From contig CANTAL010000100.1 of NCBI GenBank assembly GCA_947650365.1, positions 496,001 through 560,000 of the forward strand: DNA of 64,000 bases, written 5' to 3'. Below the pieces are notes generated by a model. That model was not told the DNA's origin. It searched no databases and saw nothing but the letters and a program-made list of their open reading frames with translations. Positions 10,792 to 23,533 of this stretch are shown piece by piece (position 1 is the stretch's first letter; every line of letters begins with the position of its first letter). Position numbers and translations under genes: made by a program. The DNA comes from Chamaelirium japonicum. Lineage: Eukaryota; Streptophyta; Magnoliopsida; Liliales; Melanthiaceae.

Positions 10792-11021
10792 CTAATTCAT
10801 TCGCACGATCCATTCTAATTCATTCGTACGATACTATCTAATTCATTCGTACGATCCATTCTAATTTATTCGTATGATCAATTCTAATTCATTCGTACGA
10901 TCCATTCTAATTCATTTGCATGAATGTAACCATTCTAATTCATTCGCACGAATGTAACCATTCTAATTCATTCGTATGATCAATTCTAATTCATTCGTAC
11001 GATCCATTCTAATTCATTCAC
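10792..11021 (-). repeat. Reverse satellite tract
   Basis: Ten or so monomers. It ends abruptly in AATTCATTCACAAATTAG, a switch not at TCGTACGA. Confidence 0.9.
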
Positions 11022-11085
11022 AAATTAGAATGGATCGTACGAATGAATTAGAATGGATCGTGCGAATAAATTAGAATGGATCGTA
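11022..11085 (+). repeat. Short forward tract (about 64 bp)
   Basis: Fewer than three monomers. Ends at a converging GGATCGTACGATCC. Confidence 0.88.
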
Positions 11086-11896
11086 CGATCCATTCTAATT
11101 CATTGGTATGATCAATTCTAATTCATTCGCACGATCCATTCTAATTCATTCGTACGATCCATTCTAATTCATTCACACGAATGTATCCATTCTAATTCAT
11201 TCGTACGATCCATTCAAATTCCTTCATACGATCTATTCTAATTCATTCGCACGAATGTATCCATTCTAATTCATTCGCACAATCCAATCTAATTCAAACG
11301 TACGATCCATTCTAATTCATTCACATGATGTATTCTAATTCATTCGTACGATCCATTCCTATTCATTTATACGATCCATTTTAATTCATTTGTATGATCC
11401 ATTCTAATACATTCGTACTATTCATTCTAATTCATTCGCACGATCTATTCTAATTCATTCGTCTGATCCATTCTAATTCATTTGCACGATCCATTCTAAT
11501 TTATTCGTACGATCCATTCTAATCCATTCGTACGATCCATTCTAATCCATTTGTACGATCCATTCTAATTCATTCGTACGATCCATTCTAATTCATTCGC
11601 ACTATCCATTCTAATTCATTCATACGATCCATTTTAATTCATTCCTACGATCCATTCTAATTCATTCGCACGAATGTATGCATTCTAATTCATTCCTACG
11701 ATCCATTCTAATTCATTCGTACGATCCATTCTAATTCATTCGTACGATCCATTCTAATTCATTCGCACAAATGTATCCATTCTAATTCATTCGTATGATC
11801 CATTCTAATTCATTCGCACGATCCATTCTAATTCATTCGTATGATCCATTCTAATTCATTCCTACGATCTATTCTAATTCATTCGTACTATTCATT
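11086..11896 (-). repeat. Reverse satellite tract
   Basis: Holds the copy of the window's first 500 bp. Ends at CTATTCATTCGAATGG. Confidence 0.93.
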
Positions 11897-12171
11897 CGAA
11901 TGGATTAGAATGGATCGTACGAATGGATTAAAATGGATCATAGGAATGAATTAGAATGGATCGTGCAAATGAATTAGAATGGATACATTCGTGCGAATGA
12001 ATTAGAATGGATCGTAGGAATGAATTAGAATGGATCGTACGAATGAATTAGAATGGTTACATTCGTGCGAATGAATTAGAATGGATCGTACGAATGGATC
12101 CTACGAATGGATTAGAATGGATCGTACGAATGAATTAGAATGGATCGTACAAATGAATTAGAATGGATCGC
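11897..12171 (+). repeat. Forward satellite tract
   Basis: Carries part of the higher-order order (CATAGG, CGTGCA, ACATTCGTGC, CGTAGG, GTTACATTCGTGC). Ends at GGATCGCACAAATG. Confidence 0.92.
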
Positions 12172-12221
12172 ACAAATGTATCCATTCTAATTCATTCGTA
12201 CGATCCATTCTATTCATTCAT
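12172..12221 (-). repeat. Very short reverse tract (about 50 bp)
   Basis: Two monomers, one shortened (CCATTCTATTCATTC), between opposite switches. Confidence 0.85.
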
Positions 12222-12347
12222 ACGAATGAATTTGAAAGGATCGTACGAATGAATTAGAATGGATCGTGCGAATAAATTAGAACGGATCGTACGAATGAAT
12301 TAGAATGGATTAGAATTGATCGTATGAATGAATTAGAATGGATCGTT
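12222..12347 (+). repeat. Short forward tract
   Basis: Includes a partial-monomer duplication, AGAATGGATTAGAATTG, near 12302. Ends at ATCGTTCAAATATATC, a switch also found near 40637. Confidence 0.88.
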
Positions 12348-13786
12348 CAAATATATCTATTCTAATTCATTCGCACAAATGTATCCATTCTAATTCATTC
12401 GTACGATCTATTCTAATTCATTCGTATGATCCATTCTAATTTATTCACACGATCTATTCTAATTCATTCATACGATTCATTCTAATTCATTCGCACGATC
12501 CATTCTAATTCATTCGTATGATCCATTCTAATTTATTCGCACGATCGATTCTAATTCATTCATATGATCCATTATTCATTCGTACGATCTATTCTAATTC
12601 TTTCGTACGATCCATTATAATTCATTCGCACGATCTATTCTAATTCATTCGTACAATCCATTCTAATTTATTCGTACGATCCATTCTAATTCATTCGCAC
12701 TATCCATCCAAATTCATTCGTACGATCCATTCTAATTCATTCGTACGATCCATTCTAATTAGATCGTATGATCCATTCTAATTCATTCGCACAAATGTAT
12801 CCATTTTAATTCATTCATACGATCCATTCTAATTTATTCATATGATCCATTCTAATTCATTCGCACGATCCATTCTAATTCATTCGTACGATCCATTCTA
12901 ATTCATTCGTATGATCAATTCTAATTCATTCGTACGATCCATTCTAATTCATTCGTATGATCCATTCTAATTCATTCATCCGATCCATTCTAATTCATTC
13001 GTACGATCCATTCTAATTCATTTGTATGATCCATTCTAATTCATTCTAATGCATTCGTACAATTCATTCTAATTCATTCGCACGATCCATTCTAATTCAT
13101 TCGTACGATACATTCTAATTCATTCGCACGAATGTAACCTTTCTAATTCATTTGTATGTATCCATTCTAATTCATTCGTACGATCCATTCTAATCCATTC
13201 GTATGATCCATTCTAATCCATTCGTACGATCCATTCTAATCCATTCGTACGATCCATTCTAATTCATTCGCTCGAATGTATCCATTCTAATTCATTCGCA
13301 CGATCCATTCTAATTCATTTGTACGTTCCATTTAAACTCATTCATACAATCCATTCTAATTCATTCGCATGATCCATTCTAATTCATTCGCACGATCCAT
13401 TCTAATTCATTCGTACGATCCATTCTAATTCATTCATACGATCCATTCTAATTCGTTCATTCGCTTGAATGTATCCATTCTAGTTCATTCGTACGATCCA
13501 TTCTAATTCATTCGCATGAATGTATCCATTCTAATTCATTCGTACAATCCATTCTAATACATTTGCACGATCCATTCTAATTCATTCCTATTATCCATTC
13601 TAATTCATTCGTACGATCCATTCTAATTCATTCGCTCGAATGTATCCATTCTAATTCTTTCATATGATCCATTCTAATTCATTCGCACGAATGTATCCAT
13701 TCTAGTTCATTCGTACGCTCCATTCTAATTCATTCGTACGCTCCATTCTTATTCATCGCACAAAAGTATCCATTCTAATTAATTCG
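12348..13786 (-). repeat. Reverse satellite tract
   Basis: Includes TAATTAGATCGTATG near 12767, also seen at about 51987. Other units: a shortened ATCCATTATTCATTCG near 12568 and GTATGTATCC near 13152. Confidence 0.93.
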
Positions 13787-13899
13787 TAGGAATGAATTAG
13801 AATGGATACATTCGAGCGAATGAGTTAGAATGGATTGTTCGAATGAATTAGAATGGATCATAGGAATGAATTAGAATGGATCGTGCAAATGAATTAGAA
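13787..13899 (+). repeat. Short forward tract
   Basis: Four to five monomers with ACATTCGAGC. Ends at AGAATATGATTC. Confidence 0.88.
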
Positions 13900-14044
13900 T
13901 ATGATTCATTCTAATTCATTCGTACGATCCATTCTAATTCATTCGTACGATCTAATTCTAGTCCATTCGTACGATCCATTCTAATTCATTCGTACGATCC
14001 ATTCTAATTCATTTGCTTGAATATATCTATTCTAATTTATTCGT
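13900..14044 (-). repeat. Short reverse tract
   Basis: Includes ATCTAATTCTAGTCC near 13950. This is the reverse form of the GGACTAGAATTAGATCG variant in the cassette copies. Confidence 0.88.
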
Positions 14045-14308
14045 ACGAATGAATTAGAATGGATCGTACGAACGAATTAGAATGGATCGTACGAATGAAT
14101 TAGAATGGATACATTCGTGCGAATGAATTAGAATAGATCGTACGATGAATTAGAATGGATTGTACGAATGAATTAGATTGTACAAATGAATTAGAATGGA
14201 TCGTACGAATGAATTAAAATGGATACATTCGAGCGAATAAATTAGAATGGATACATTTGTGCGAATGAATTAGAATGGATCGTACGAATGAATTAGAATG
14301 GATCGTAC
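14045..14308 (+). repeat. Forward satellite tract
   Basis: Contains two shortened monomers (CGTACGATGAATTAG near 14139 and GAATTAGATTGTAC near 14170). Ends at CGTACGATGC. Confidence 0.9.
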
Positions 14309-14758
14309 GATGCAATCTAATTCATTCGTCCATTGCGTTCTAATCCATTCGTATGATCCATTATAATTCATTCGTACGATCTATTCTAATTCATTCGCAC
14401 GAATGTATCCATTCTAATTCATTCGTACGATCCATTCTAATTCATTCGTACGATCCATTCTAATTCATTCGTTCGATCCATTCTAATTCATTTGTACGAT
14501 CCATTCTAATTCATTCGCACAAATGTATCCATTTTAATTCATTCGTATGATCCATTCTAATTTATTTAAACGATCCATTCTAATTCATTCGCACGATCCA
14601 TTCGAATTCATTCGTACGATCCATTCTAATTCATTCGCACAGAAATGTAACCTTTCTAATTCATTTGTACGATCCATTCTAATTCATTTGTACGATCCAT
14701 TCTAATCCATTCGTACGATCCATTCTAATCCATTCGTACGATCCATTCTAATTCATTC
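14309..14758 (-). repeat. Reverse satellite tract
   Basis: Has a shortened ATTCGTCCATTGCG unit near 14324 and an enlarged CGCACAGAAATGTAACC near 14636. The latter is the reverse of the enlarged 28-mer type near 6079. Confidence 0.92.
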
Positions 14759-16022
14759 GAAGGAATGAATTAGAATAGATACATTCGTGCGAATGAATTA
14801 GAATGGATCGTACGAATGAATTAGAATGGATCATAGGAATGAATTAGAATGGATCGTGCAAATGAATTAGAATGGATACATTCGTGCGAATGAATTAGAA
14901 TGGATCGTACGACTGAATTAGAATGGTTACATTCATGCGAATGAATTAGAGTGGATCGTACGAATGGATTAAAATGGATCGTACGAATGAATTAGAATGG
15001 ATCGTACGAATGAATTAGAATGGATCATACGAATGAATTAGAATGGATACATTTGTACGAATGAATTAGAATAGATCGTGCGAATGAATTAGAATGGATC
15101 GTACGAATGGATTAAAATGGATCGTATGAATGGATTAGAATGGATCGTACGAATGAATTAGAATAGATACATTTGTGCGAATGAATTAGATTGCATCGTA
15201 CGAATGAATTTGAATGGATTGTACGAATGAATTAGAATGGATCGTACGAATGAATTAGAATGGATACATTCGTGCGAATGAATAAGAATGGATCGTAGGA
15301 ATGAATTAGAATGGATCATACGAATGAATTAGAATGGATACATTCGAGCGAATGAATTAGAATGGATCGTACGAATGAATTAGAATGGATACATTCGTGC
15401 GAATGAATTAGAATGGATCATACGAATGAATTAGAATGGATACATTTGTGCGAATGAATTTGAATGGATTGCAGGAATTGAATTAGAATGGATCATATGA
15501 ATGGATTAGAATGGATCGTACGAATGAATTAGAATGGATCATACAAATGAATTAGAAAGGTAACATTCGTGAGAATGAATTAGAATGGATCGTGCGAATG
15601 AATTAGAATTAATCGTACGAATGGATTAGAATGGATCGTACGAATGAATTAGAATCGATCATGCGAACGAATTAGAATGGATCGTACGAACGAATTAGAA
15701 TGGATCGTACGAACGAATTAGAATGGATCGTACGAACGAATTAGAATGGATCGTACGAATGAATTAGAATGGATACATTCGAGCGAATTAATTAGAATTG
15801 ATCGTACGAATGAATTAGAATGGATCATAGGAATGAATTAGAATGGATCGTGCAAATGAATTAGAATGGATACATTCGTGCGAATGAATTAGAATGGATC
15901 ATAGGAATGAATTAGAATGGATCGTACGAATGAATTAGAATGGTTACATTCATGCGAATGAATTAGAATGGATTGTACGAATGAATTAGAATGGATCGTG
16001 CGAATGAATTAGAATGGATCGT
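14759..16022 (+). repeat. Forward satellite tract
   Basis: Includes the rare GATTGCAGGAATTG monomer near 15468. Four GAACGAATTAG units follow in a row near 15665-15735. Ends at GGATCGTACGATCC. Confidence 0.93.
15771..15941 (+). repeat. Partial higher-order repeat (first 171 bp)
   Basis: GGATACATTCGAGC at 15771 to GGTTACATTCATGC at 15942 is 171 bp, as in the full repeat. After that the order departs and the tract ends at 16022. Confidence 0.75.
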
Positions 16023-17292
16023 ACGATCCATTCTAATTCATTCATATGATCAATTCTAATTTATTCGCACGATCCATTCTAATTCATTAGTACGATCCAT
16101 TCTAATTCATTCGCACGAATGTAACCATTCTAATTCATTCGTACGATCCATTCTAATTCATTCCTATGATCCATTCTAATTCATTCGCACGAATGTATCC
16201 ATTCAAATTCATTTGCACGATCAATTCTAATTCATTCCTATGGTCCATTCTAATTCATTCCTACGATCCATTCTAATTCATTCGCTCGAATGTATCCATT
16301 CTAATTCATTCGTACGATTCATTCTAATTCATTCGCACGATTCATTCTAATTCATTCGCACGATCCATTCTAATTCATTCGTACGATCCATTCTAATTCA
16401 TTCGCACGATCCATTCTAATTCACTCGTATGATCCATTCTAATTCATTCCTACGATCTATTCTAATTCATTCGTATGATCCATTCTAATTCATTCGTTCG
16501 ATCCATTCTAATTCATTCGTACAATCTATTCAAATTCATTCGCATGATCCATTCTAATTCATTCGTACGATCCATTCTAATTCATTCGTACGATCCATTC
16601 TAATTCATTCTCACGAATGTAACCTTTCTAATTCATTTGTATGATCCGTTCTAATTCATTCGTACGATCCATTCTAATCCATTCGTACGATCCATAATAA
16701 TCCATTCGTACGATCCATTCTAATTCATTCGCACGAATGTATCCATTCTAATTCATTCGTACGAATGTAACCATTTTAATTCATTCGTACGATCCATTCT
16801 AATTCATTCCTACGATCTATTCTAATTCATTCGCACGATTCATTCTAATTTATTTGTACGATCCATTCTAATTCATTCGTACGATCTATTCTAAATCATT
16901 CGCACGAATGTAACCATTCTAATTCATTCGTACGATCCATTCTAATTCATTCGTACGATCCATTGTAATTCATTCATACAATCCATTCAGATTTATTCGC
17001 ACAAATGTATCCATTCAAATTCATTCTTATGATCCATTCTAATTAATTCGCACGATCCATTCTAATTAAGTCGTATGAATGTATCCATTTTAATTCATTC
17101 GTACGATCCATTCTAATTCATTTGTACGATCTAATTCATTCGTACGATCCATTCTAATTCATTCGTACGATCGATTCTAATTCATTCGCACGATCCATTC
17201 TAATTCATTCGTACGATCCATTCTAATTCATTCGTACGATCAATTCTAATTCATTCGTACAATCCATTCTAATTCAGTCATATGAATGTATC
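16023..17292 (-). repeat. Reverse satellite tract
   Basis: Includes a shortened ACGATCTAATTC near 17128. Ends at CATATGAATGTATCCTACG, a variant of a junction also seen near 25402 and 63458. Confidence 0.93.
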
Positions 17293-18945
17293 CTACGAAT
17301 GAATTAGAATGGATAATAGGAATGAATTAGAATGGATCGTGCAAATGAATTAGAATGGATACATTCGTGCGAATGAATTAGAATGGATCGTAGGAATGAA
17401 TTAGAATGGATCGTACGAATGAATTAGAATGGTTACATTTGTGCGAATGAATTAGAATGGATCGTACGAATGGATTAGAATGGATCGTACGAATGGATTA
17501 GAATGGATCGTACGAATGAATTAGAATGGATCGTACGAATGAATTAGAATGGATCATAGGAGTGAATTAGAATGGATCGTACGAATGGATTAGAACGTAT
17601 TGTACGAATGAATTAGAATGGATCGTACAAATGAATTAGAATGGATACATTCGTGCGAATGAATTAGAATGGATCGTACGAATGAATTAGAATGGATCGT
17701 GTGAATTAATTAGAATGGATAGTGCGAAAGAATTAGAATGGATCGTACGAATGAACTAGAATGGACACATTCGTGCGAATGAATTAGAATGGATCATACG
17801 AATGAATTAGAATGGATTGTACGAATGAATTAGAATGGATCGTACGAATGGATCGTACGAATGGATTAGAATGGATCGTACGAATGAATTAGAATGGTTC
17901 ATACAAATGAATTAGAAAGGTTATATTCGTGAGAATGAATTAGAATGGATCGTACGAATGGATTAGAATGGATCGTACGAATGGATTAGAACGCATTGTA
18001 CGAATGAATTAGAATGGATCGTACAAATGAATTAGAATGGATACATTCGTGCGAATGAATTAGAATGGATTGTACGTATGAACAAATGACTAAGAAAGGT
18101 TACATTCATGAGAATGAATTAAAAGGGATCGTACGAATGAATTAGAATGGATCATACGAATGAATTTGAATGGATTGTACGAATAAATTAGAATGGATCG
18201 AACAAATGAATTAGAATGAATCATACGAATGAATTAGAAAAGATCGTAGGAATGAATTAGAATGGATCATACGAATGAATTAGAATGGATCGTGCGAATG
18301 AATTAGAATGGATCGTACGAACGAATTAGAATGGATCGTACGAACGAATTAGAATGGATCGTACGAATGAATTAGAATGGATATATTCGTGTGAATGAAT
18401 TAGATTGCATCGTACGAATGAATTTGAAAGGATCGTACAAATGAATTAGAAAGGTTACATTTGTGAGAATGAATTAGAATGGATCGTACGAATGAATTAG
18501 AATGGATCATACGAATGGATTAGAATGGATCGTGCGAATGAATTAGAAAGGATCGTACGAATGAATTAGAATGGATATATTCGTGCGAATGAATTAGATT
18601 GCATCGTACGAATGAATTTGAATGGATCGTACAAATGAATTAGAAAGGTTACATTTGTGAGAATGAATTAGAATGGATCGTACGAATGAATTAGAATGGA
18701 TCGTACAAATGGATTAGAATGGATCGTACGAATGGATTAGAATGGATCGAACGAATGAATTAGAAAGGTTACATTCGTGAGAATGAATTAGAATGGATCG
18801 TACGAATGAATTAGAATGGATCATGTGAATGAATTTGAATGGATCGTACAAATGAATTAGAATGGATAGTGCGAATGAATTAGAATGGATCGTACGAATG
18901 AATTAGAATGGATAGTGCGAATGAATTAGAATGGATCATACGAAT
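17293..18945 (+). repeat. Forward satellite tract
   Basis: Contains a locally repeated block of about 190 bp (near 18360-18500 and 18550-18690: ATATTCGTGTG, TTGCATCG, AATTTGAA, then GTTACATTTGTGAG). Ends at ACGAATAGTACGATCC. Confidence 0.93.
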
Positions 18946-19920
18946 AGTACGATCCATTCTAATTCGTTCATACGATCTATTCTAATTCGTTCGTACGATC
19001 CATTCTAATTCGTTCGTACGATCCTAATTCATTCGTACGATCCATTCTAATTCATTCGCACGATCCATTCTAATTTATTCGTACGATTCATTCTAATTCA
19101 TTCGTACGATCTATTCTAATTCATTCGCATGATCCATTATAATTTATTCGTACGATCCATTCTAATTCATTCTCACGAATGTAACCATTCTAATTCATTC
19201 GTACAATCCATTCTAATTCATTTGCACGATTCATTCTAATTCATTCGTATGATCCATTCTAATTCATTCCTACGATCTATTCTAATTCATTCGCTCAAAT
19301 GTATCCATTCTAATTCATTCGTACGATCCATTCTAATTCATTCCTATGATCCATTCTAATTCATTCGCACGAATGTATCCATTCTAATTCATTTGCACGA
19401 TCCATTCTAATTCATTCCTATGATCCATTCTAATTCATTCGTACGATCCATTCTAATTCATTCGCTCGAATGTATCCATTCTAATTCATTCGTACGATCC
19501 ATTCTAATTCGTTCATACGATCCATTCTAATTCGTTTGTACGATCCATTCTAATTCGTTCGTACGATCCATTCTTATTCATTCGTACGATCCATTCTTAT
19601 TCATTCATACGATCCATTCTAATTCATTCGCACAATCCATTCTAATTCATTCGTACGATCCATTCTAATTCATTCGTATGATCCATTCTAACTCATTCGG
19701 ATCCATTCGTACGATCCATTCTAATCCTTTCGTACGATCCATTCTAATTCATTCTCACAAATGTAACCTTTCTAATTCATTTGTACGATCCATTCTAATT
19801 CATTCGTATGATCCATTCTAATCCATTCGTACGATCCATTCTAATTCATTCGGACGAATGTAACCATTCTAATTCATTCGCACGATCCATTCTAATTCAT
19901 TCATACAATCCATTCTAATT

Positions 19921-20280
19921 CATTCGCACTAATGTATCCATTCTAATTAATTCGTATGATCCATTCTAATTCATTCGTATGATCCATTCTTATTCATTCG
20001 CACGATCCTGTCTAATTGATTCGCACAATCCATTCTAATTCATTTGGACGAATGTATCCATTCTAATTCATTCGTACGATCCATTCTAATTCATTAATAT
20101 GATCCATTCTAATTCATTCGTACGATCCATTCTAATTCATATGCATAAAGGTATCTATTCTAATTCATTCGTACGATCCATTCTAATTCATTCGTACGAT
20201 CCATTCTAATTCATTTGTACGATCCATTCTAATTCACTCGTATGATCCATTCTAATTCATTCGTACGATCCATTCTAATT
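19921..20280 (-). repeat. 360-bp direct duplication, copy 1
   Basis: It carries CGATCCTGTCTAATTG near 20003, AATTCATTAATATG near 20089 and CATATGCATAAAGG near 20137. All are rare elsewhere and recur exactly 360 bp downstream. 360 equals 12x23 + 3x28, so the unit is probably 15 monomers. Confidence 0.85.
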
Positions 20281-20640
20281 CAATCGCATGAATGTATCCA
20301 TTCTAATTAATTCGTACGATCCATTCTAATTCATTCGTATGATCCATTCTTATTCATTGGCACGATCCTGTCTAATTGATTCGCACAATCCATTCTAATT
20401 CATTCGGACGAATATATCCATTCTAATTCATTCGTACGATCCATTCTAATTCATTAATATGATCCATTCTAATTCATTCGTACGATCCATTCTAATTCAT
20501 ATGCACAAAGGTATCCATTCTAATTCATTCGTACGATCCATTCTAATTCATTCGTACGATCCATTCTAATTCATTCGTACGATCCTTTCTAATTCATTCC
20601 TATGATCCATTCTAATTCATTCGTACGATCCATTCTAATT
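20281..20640 (-). repeat. 360-bp direct duplication, copy 2
   Basis: It carries the same markers as copy 1, shifted by exactly 360 bp, with a few point changes (CATTGGCACG, AATATATCC, CATATGCACAAAGG). Confidence 0.85.
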
Positions 20641-21103
20641 CATTCGCTCGAATGTATCTATTCTAATTCATTCGTACGATCCATTCTAATTCGTTCATAC
20701 GATCCATTCTAATTCATTCGTACGATCCATTCTAATTCATTCGTACAATGCGTTCTAATCCATTCTCACAAATGTAACCTTTCTAATTCATTTGTACGAT
20801 CCATTCTAATTTATTCGTACGATCCATTCTAATTTGTTTGCACGATCCATTCTAATTCATTCGTACGATCTATTCTAATTCATTCGCATGATCTATTCTA
20901 ATTCATTCGTACGATCCATTCTAATTCATTCGTACAATCCATTCAAATTCATTCATACGATGCAATCTAATTTATTCGCACAAATGTATCTATTCTAATT
21001 CATTCGTACAATGCATTCTAATTCATTCGTATGATCCATTCTAATCCATTCGTACGATCCATTCTAATTCATTCTCATGATCCATTCTAATTCATTCGCT
21101 CAA

Positions 21104-21204
21104 ATGGATCGTACGAATGAATTAGAATGAATCGTGCGAATGAATTAGAATGAATCGTACGAATGCATTAGAATGGATCATACGAATGAATTACAATGAA
21201 TCGT
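21104..21204 (+). repeat. Short forward tract (about 100 bp)
   Basis: Four monomers, three with AATGAATCG in place of AATGGATCG. Ends at GAATCGTACGATCC. Confidence 0.9.
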
Positions 21205-22917
21205 ACGATCCATTCTAATTCATTCGTTCGATTCATTCTAATTCATTCACACGATCCATTCTAATTCATTCGTACGATCCATTCTTATTCATTCATACGA
21301 TCCATTCTAATTCATTCGTACGATCCATTCTAATTCACTCGTACGATCCATTCTAATCCATTCATACGATCCATTCTAATTCATTCGCATGAATGTATCC
21401 ATTCTAATTAATTTGCACGATCCATTCTAATTCGTTCATACGATCCATTCTAATTCGTTCGTACGATCCATTCTAATTCATTCGTACGATCCATTCTTAT
21501 CCATTTATACGATCCATTCTAATTCATTCGTACGATCCATTCTAATTCATTCGTACGATCCGTTCTAATTCATTCTCACGAATGTATCCATTCTAATTCA
21601 TTTGCACGATCCATTCCACTTCATTCCTATGATCCATTCTTATTCATTCGGACGATCCATTCTAATTCATTCGCACAAATGTATCCATTCTAATTCATTC
21701 GTACAATCCATTCTAATTCATTCGCATGATCCATTCTAATTTATTCGTACGATCCATTCTAATCCATTCGTAAGATCCATTCTAATTCATTCGCACGAAT
21801 GTAACCATTCTAATTCATTCGTACGATCCATTCTAATTCATTCCTACGATCCATTCAAATTCATTCGCCCGAATGTATCCATTCTAATTCATTTGCACGA
21901 TCAATTCTAATTCGTTCCTATGATCCATTCTTATTCATTCGCACGATCCATTCTAATTCATTCGCACAAATGTATCCATTCTAATTCATTCGTACAATCC
22001 ATTCTAATTCATTCGCACGATCCATACTAATTCATTCGTATGATCAATTCTAAATCATTCGCACGATCCATTCTAATTCATTCGTACGATCCATTCTAAT
22101 TCATTCGCACGAATGTAACCATTCTAATTCATTCGCACGATCCATTCTAATTCATTCGTATGATCCATTCTAATTCATTCATACAATCCAATCTAATTCA
22201 TTCGTACGACCCATTCTAACTCATTCGTATGATCAATTCTAATTCATTCGGAGGATCCATTCTAATTTATTCGTACGATCCATACTAATCCATTCGTACG
22301 ATCCATTCTAATTCATTCGCACCAATGTATCCACTCTAATTCATTCGCACGATCCATTCTAATTTATTCGTACGATCCATTCTAATCCATTCGTACTATC
22401 CATTCTAGTTCATTCGCACGAATGTAACCATTCTAATTCATTCGTACGATCCATTCTAATTCATTCCTACGATCCATTCTAATTCATTCGCACGAATGTA
22501 TCCATTCTAATTCATTTGCACCATCCATTCTAATTCATTCCTATGATCCATTCTTATTCATTCGCACGATCCATTCTAATTCATTCGCAAAAATGTATCC
22601 ATTCTAATTCATTCGTACAATCCATTCTAATTCATTCGCACGATCCATTCTAATTCATTCGTATGATCAATTCTAATTCATTTGCACGATCAATTGTAAT
22701 TCATTCGTACGATCCATTCTAATTCATTCGCACGAATGTAACCATTCTAATTCATTCGCACGACCCATTCTAATTCATTCGTATGATCCATTCTAATTCA
22801 TTCGTACAATCCAATCTAATTCATTCGTACGATCCATTCTAATTCATTCGCATGATCAATTCTAATTCATTCGTACGATCCACTCTAATCCATTCGTACG
22901 ATCCATTCTAATACATT
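21205..22917 (-). repeat. Reverse satellite tract
   Basis: A CTATGATCCATTCTTATTC marker recurs near 21627, 21918 and 22541. The first spacing, 291 bp, equals the higher-order repeat length. The second is 623 bp. Confidence 0.93.
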
Positions 22918-23533
22918 CGTGCGAATGAATTAGAATGGATCGTAGGAATGAATTAGAATGGATCATGTTAGAATGGATCGTACGAATGAATTAGAATGGA
23001 TCGTACGAATCGTTTAGAATGGATCGTACGAATGGATCATACGAATGAATTAGAATGGATACATTCGAGCGAATGAATTAGAATGGATCGTACGAATGGA
23101 TTAGAATGGATCGTACGAATGGATTAGAATGGATCGTACGAATGAATTAGAATGGATCGTGTGAATGAATTTGAATGGAGCGTACGAATGAATTAGACTG
23201 GATCGTGCGAATGAATTAGAATGGATCGTACGAATGAATTAGAATGGATCGGACAAGTGAATTAGAATGGATCGTGCGAATGAATTTGAATGGAGCGTAC
23301 GAATGAATTAGAATGGAGCGTACGAATGAACTTGAATGGATACATTCGTGCGAATGAATTAGAATGGATCATATGAAAGAATTAGAATGGATCGTGCGAA
23401 TGGATTAGAATGGATCGTACGAATGAATTAGAATGGATCGGACGAATTAGAATGGATCATGCGAATGAATTAGAATGGATCGTACGAATGAATTAGAATG
23501 GATCGTGCGAATGAATTAGAATGGATCGTACGA
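22918..23533 (+). repeat. Forward satellite tract
   Basis: Includes shortened units (GATCATGTTAGAATGG near 22969, GGACGAATTAG near 23440). GGAGCG monomers near 23175-23330 also occur in the cassettes. Confidence 0.92.

Larger units (their letters stand above)
11172..12420. repeat. Duplicated segment, counterpart of 1-500 and of 39740-40700
   Basis: Its left part matches the window start. The part from about 11236 also matches 39740-40700, including the switch TTCGAATGGATTAGAATGG at 11897 and the switch ATCGTTCAAATATATC at 12342. Confidence 0.8.
18946..21103 (-). repeat. Reverse satellite tract
   Basis: Contains the 360-bp duplication and several TTCGTTC units (19490-19560). Ends at TCGCTCAAATGGATCG. 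Confidence 0.93.
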
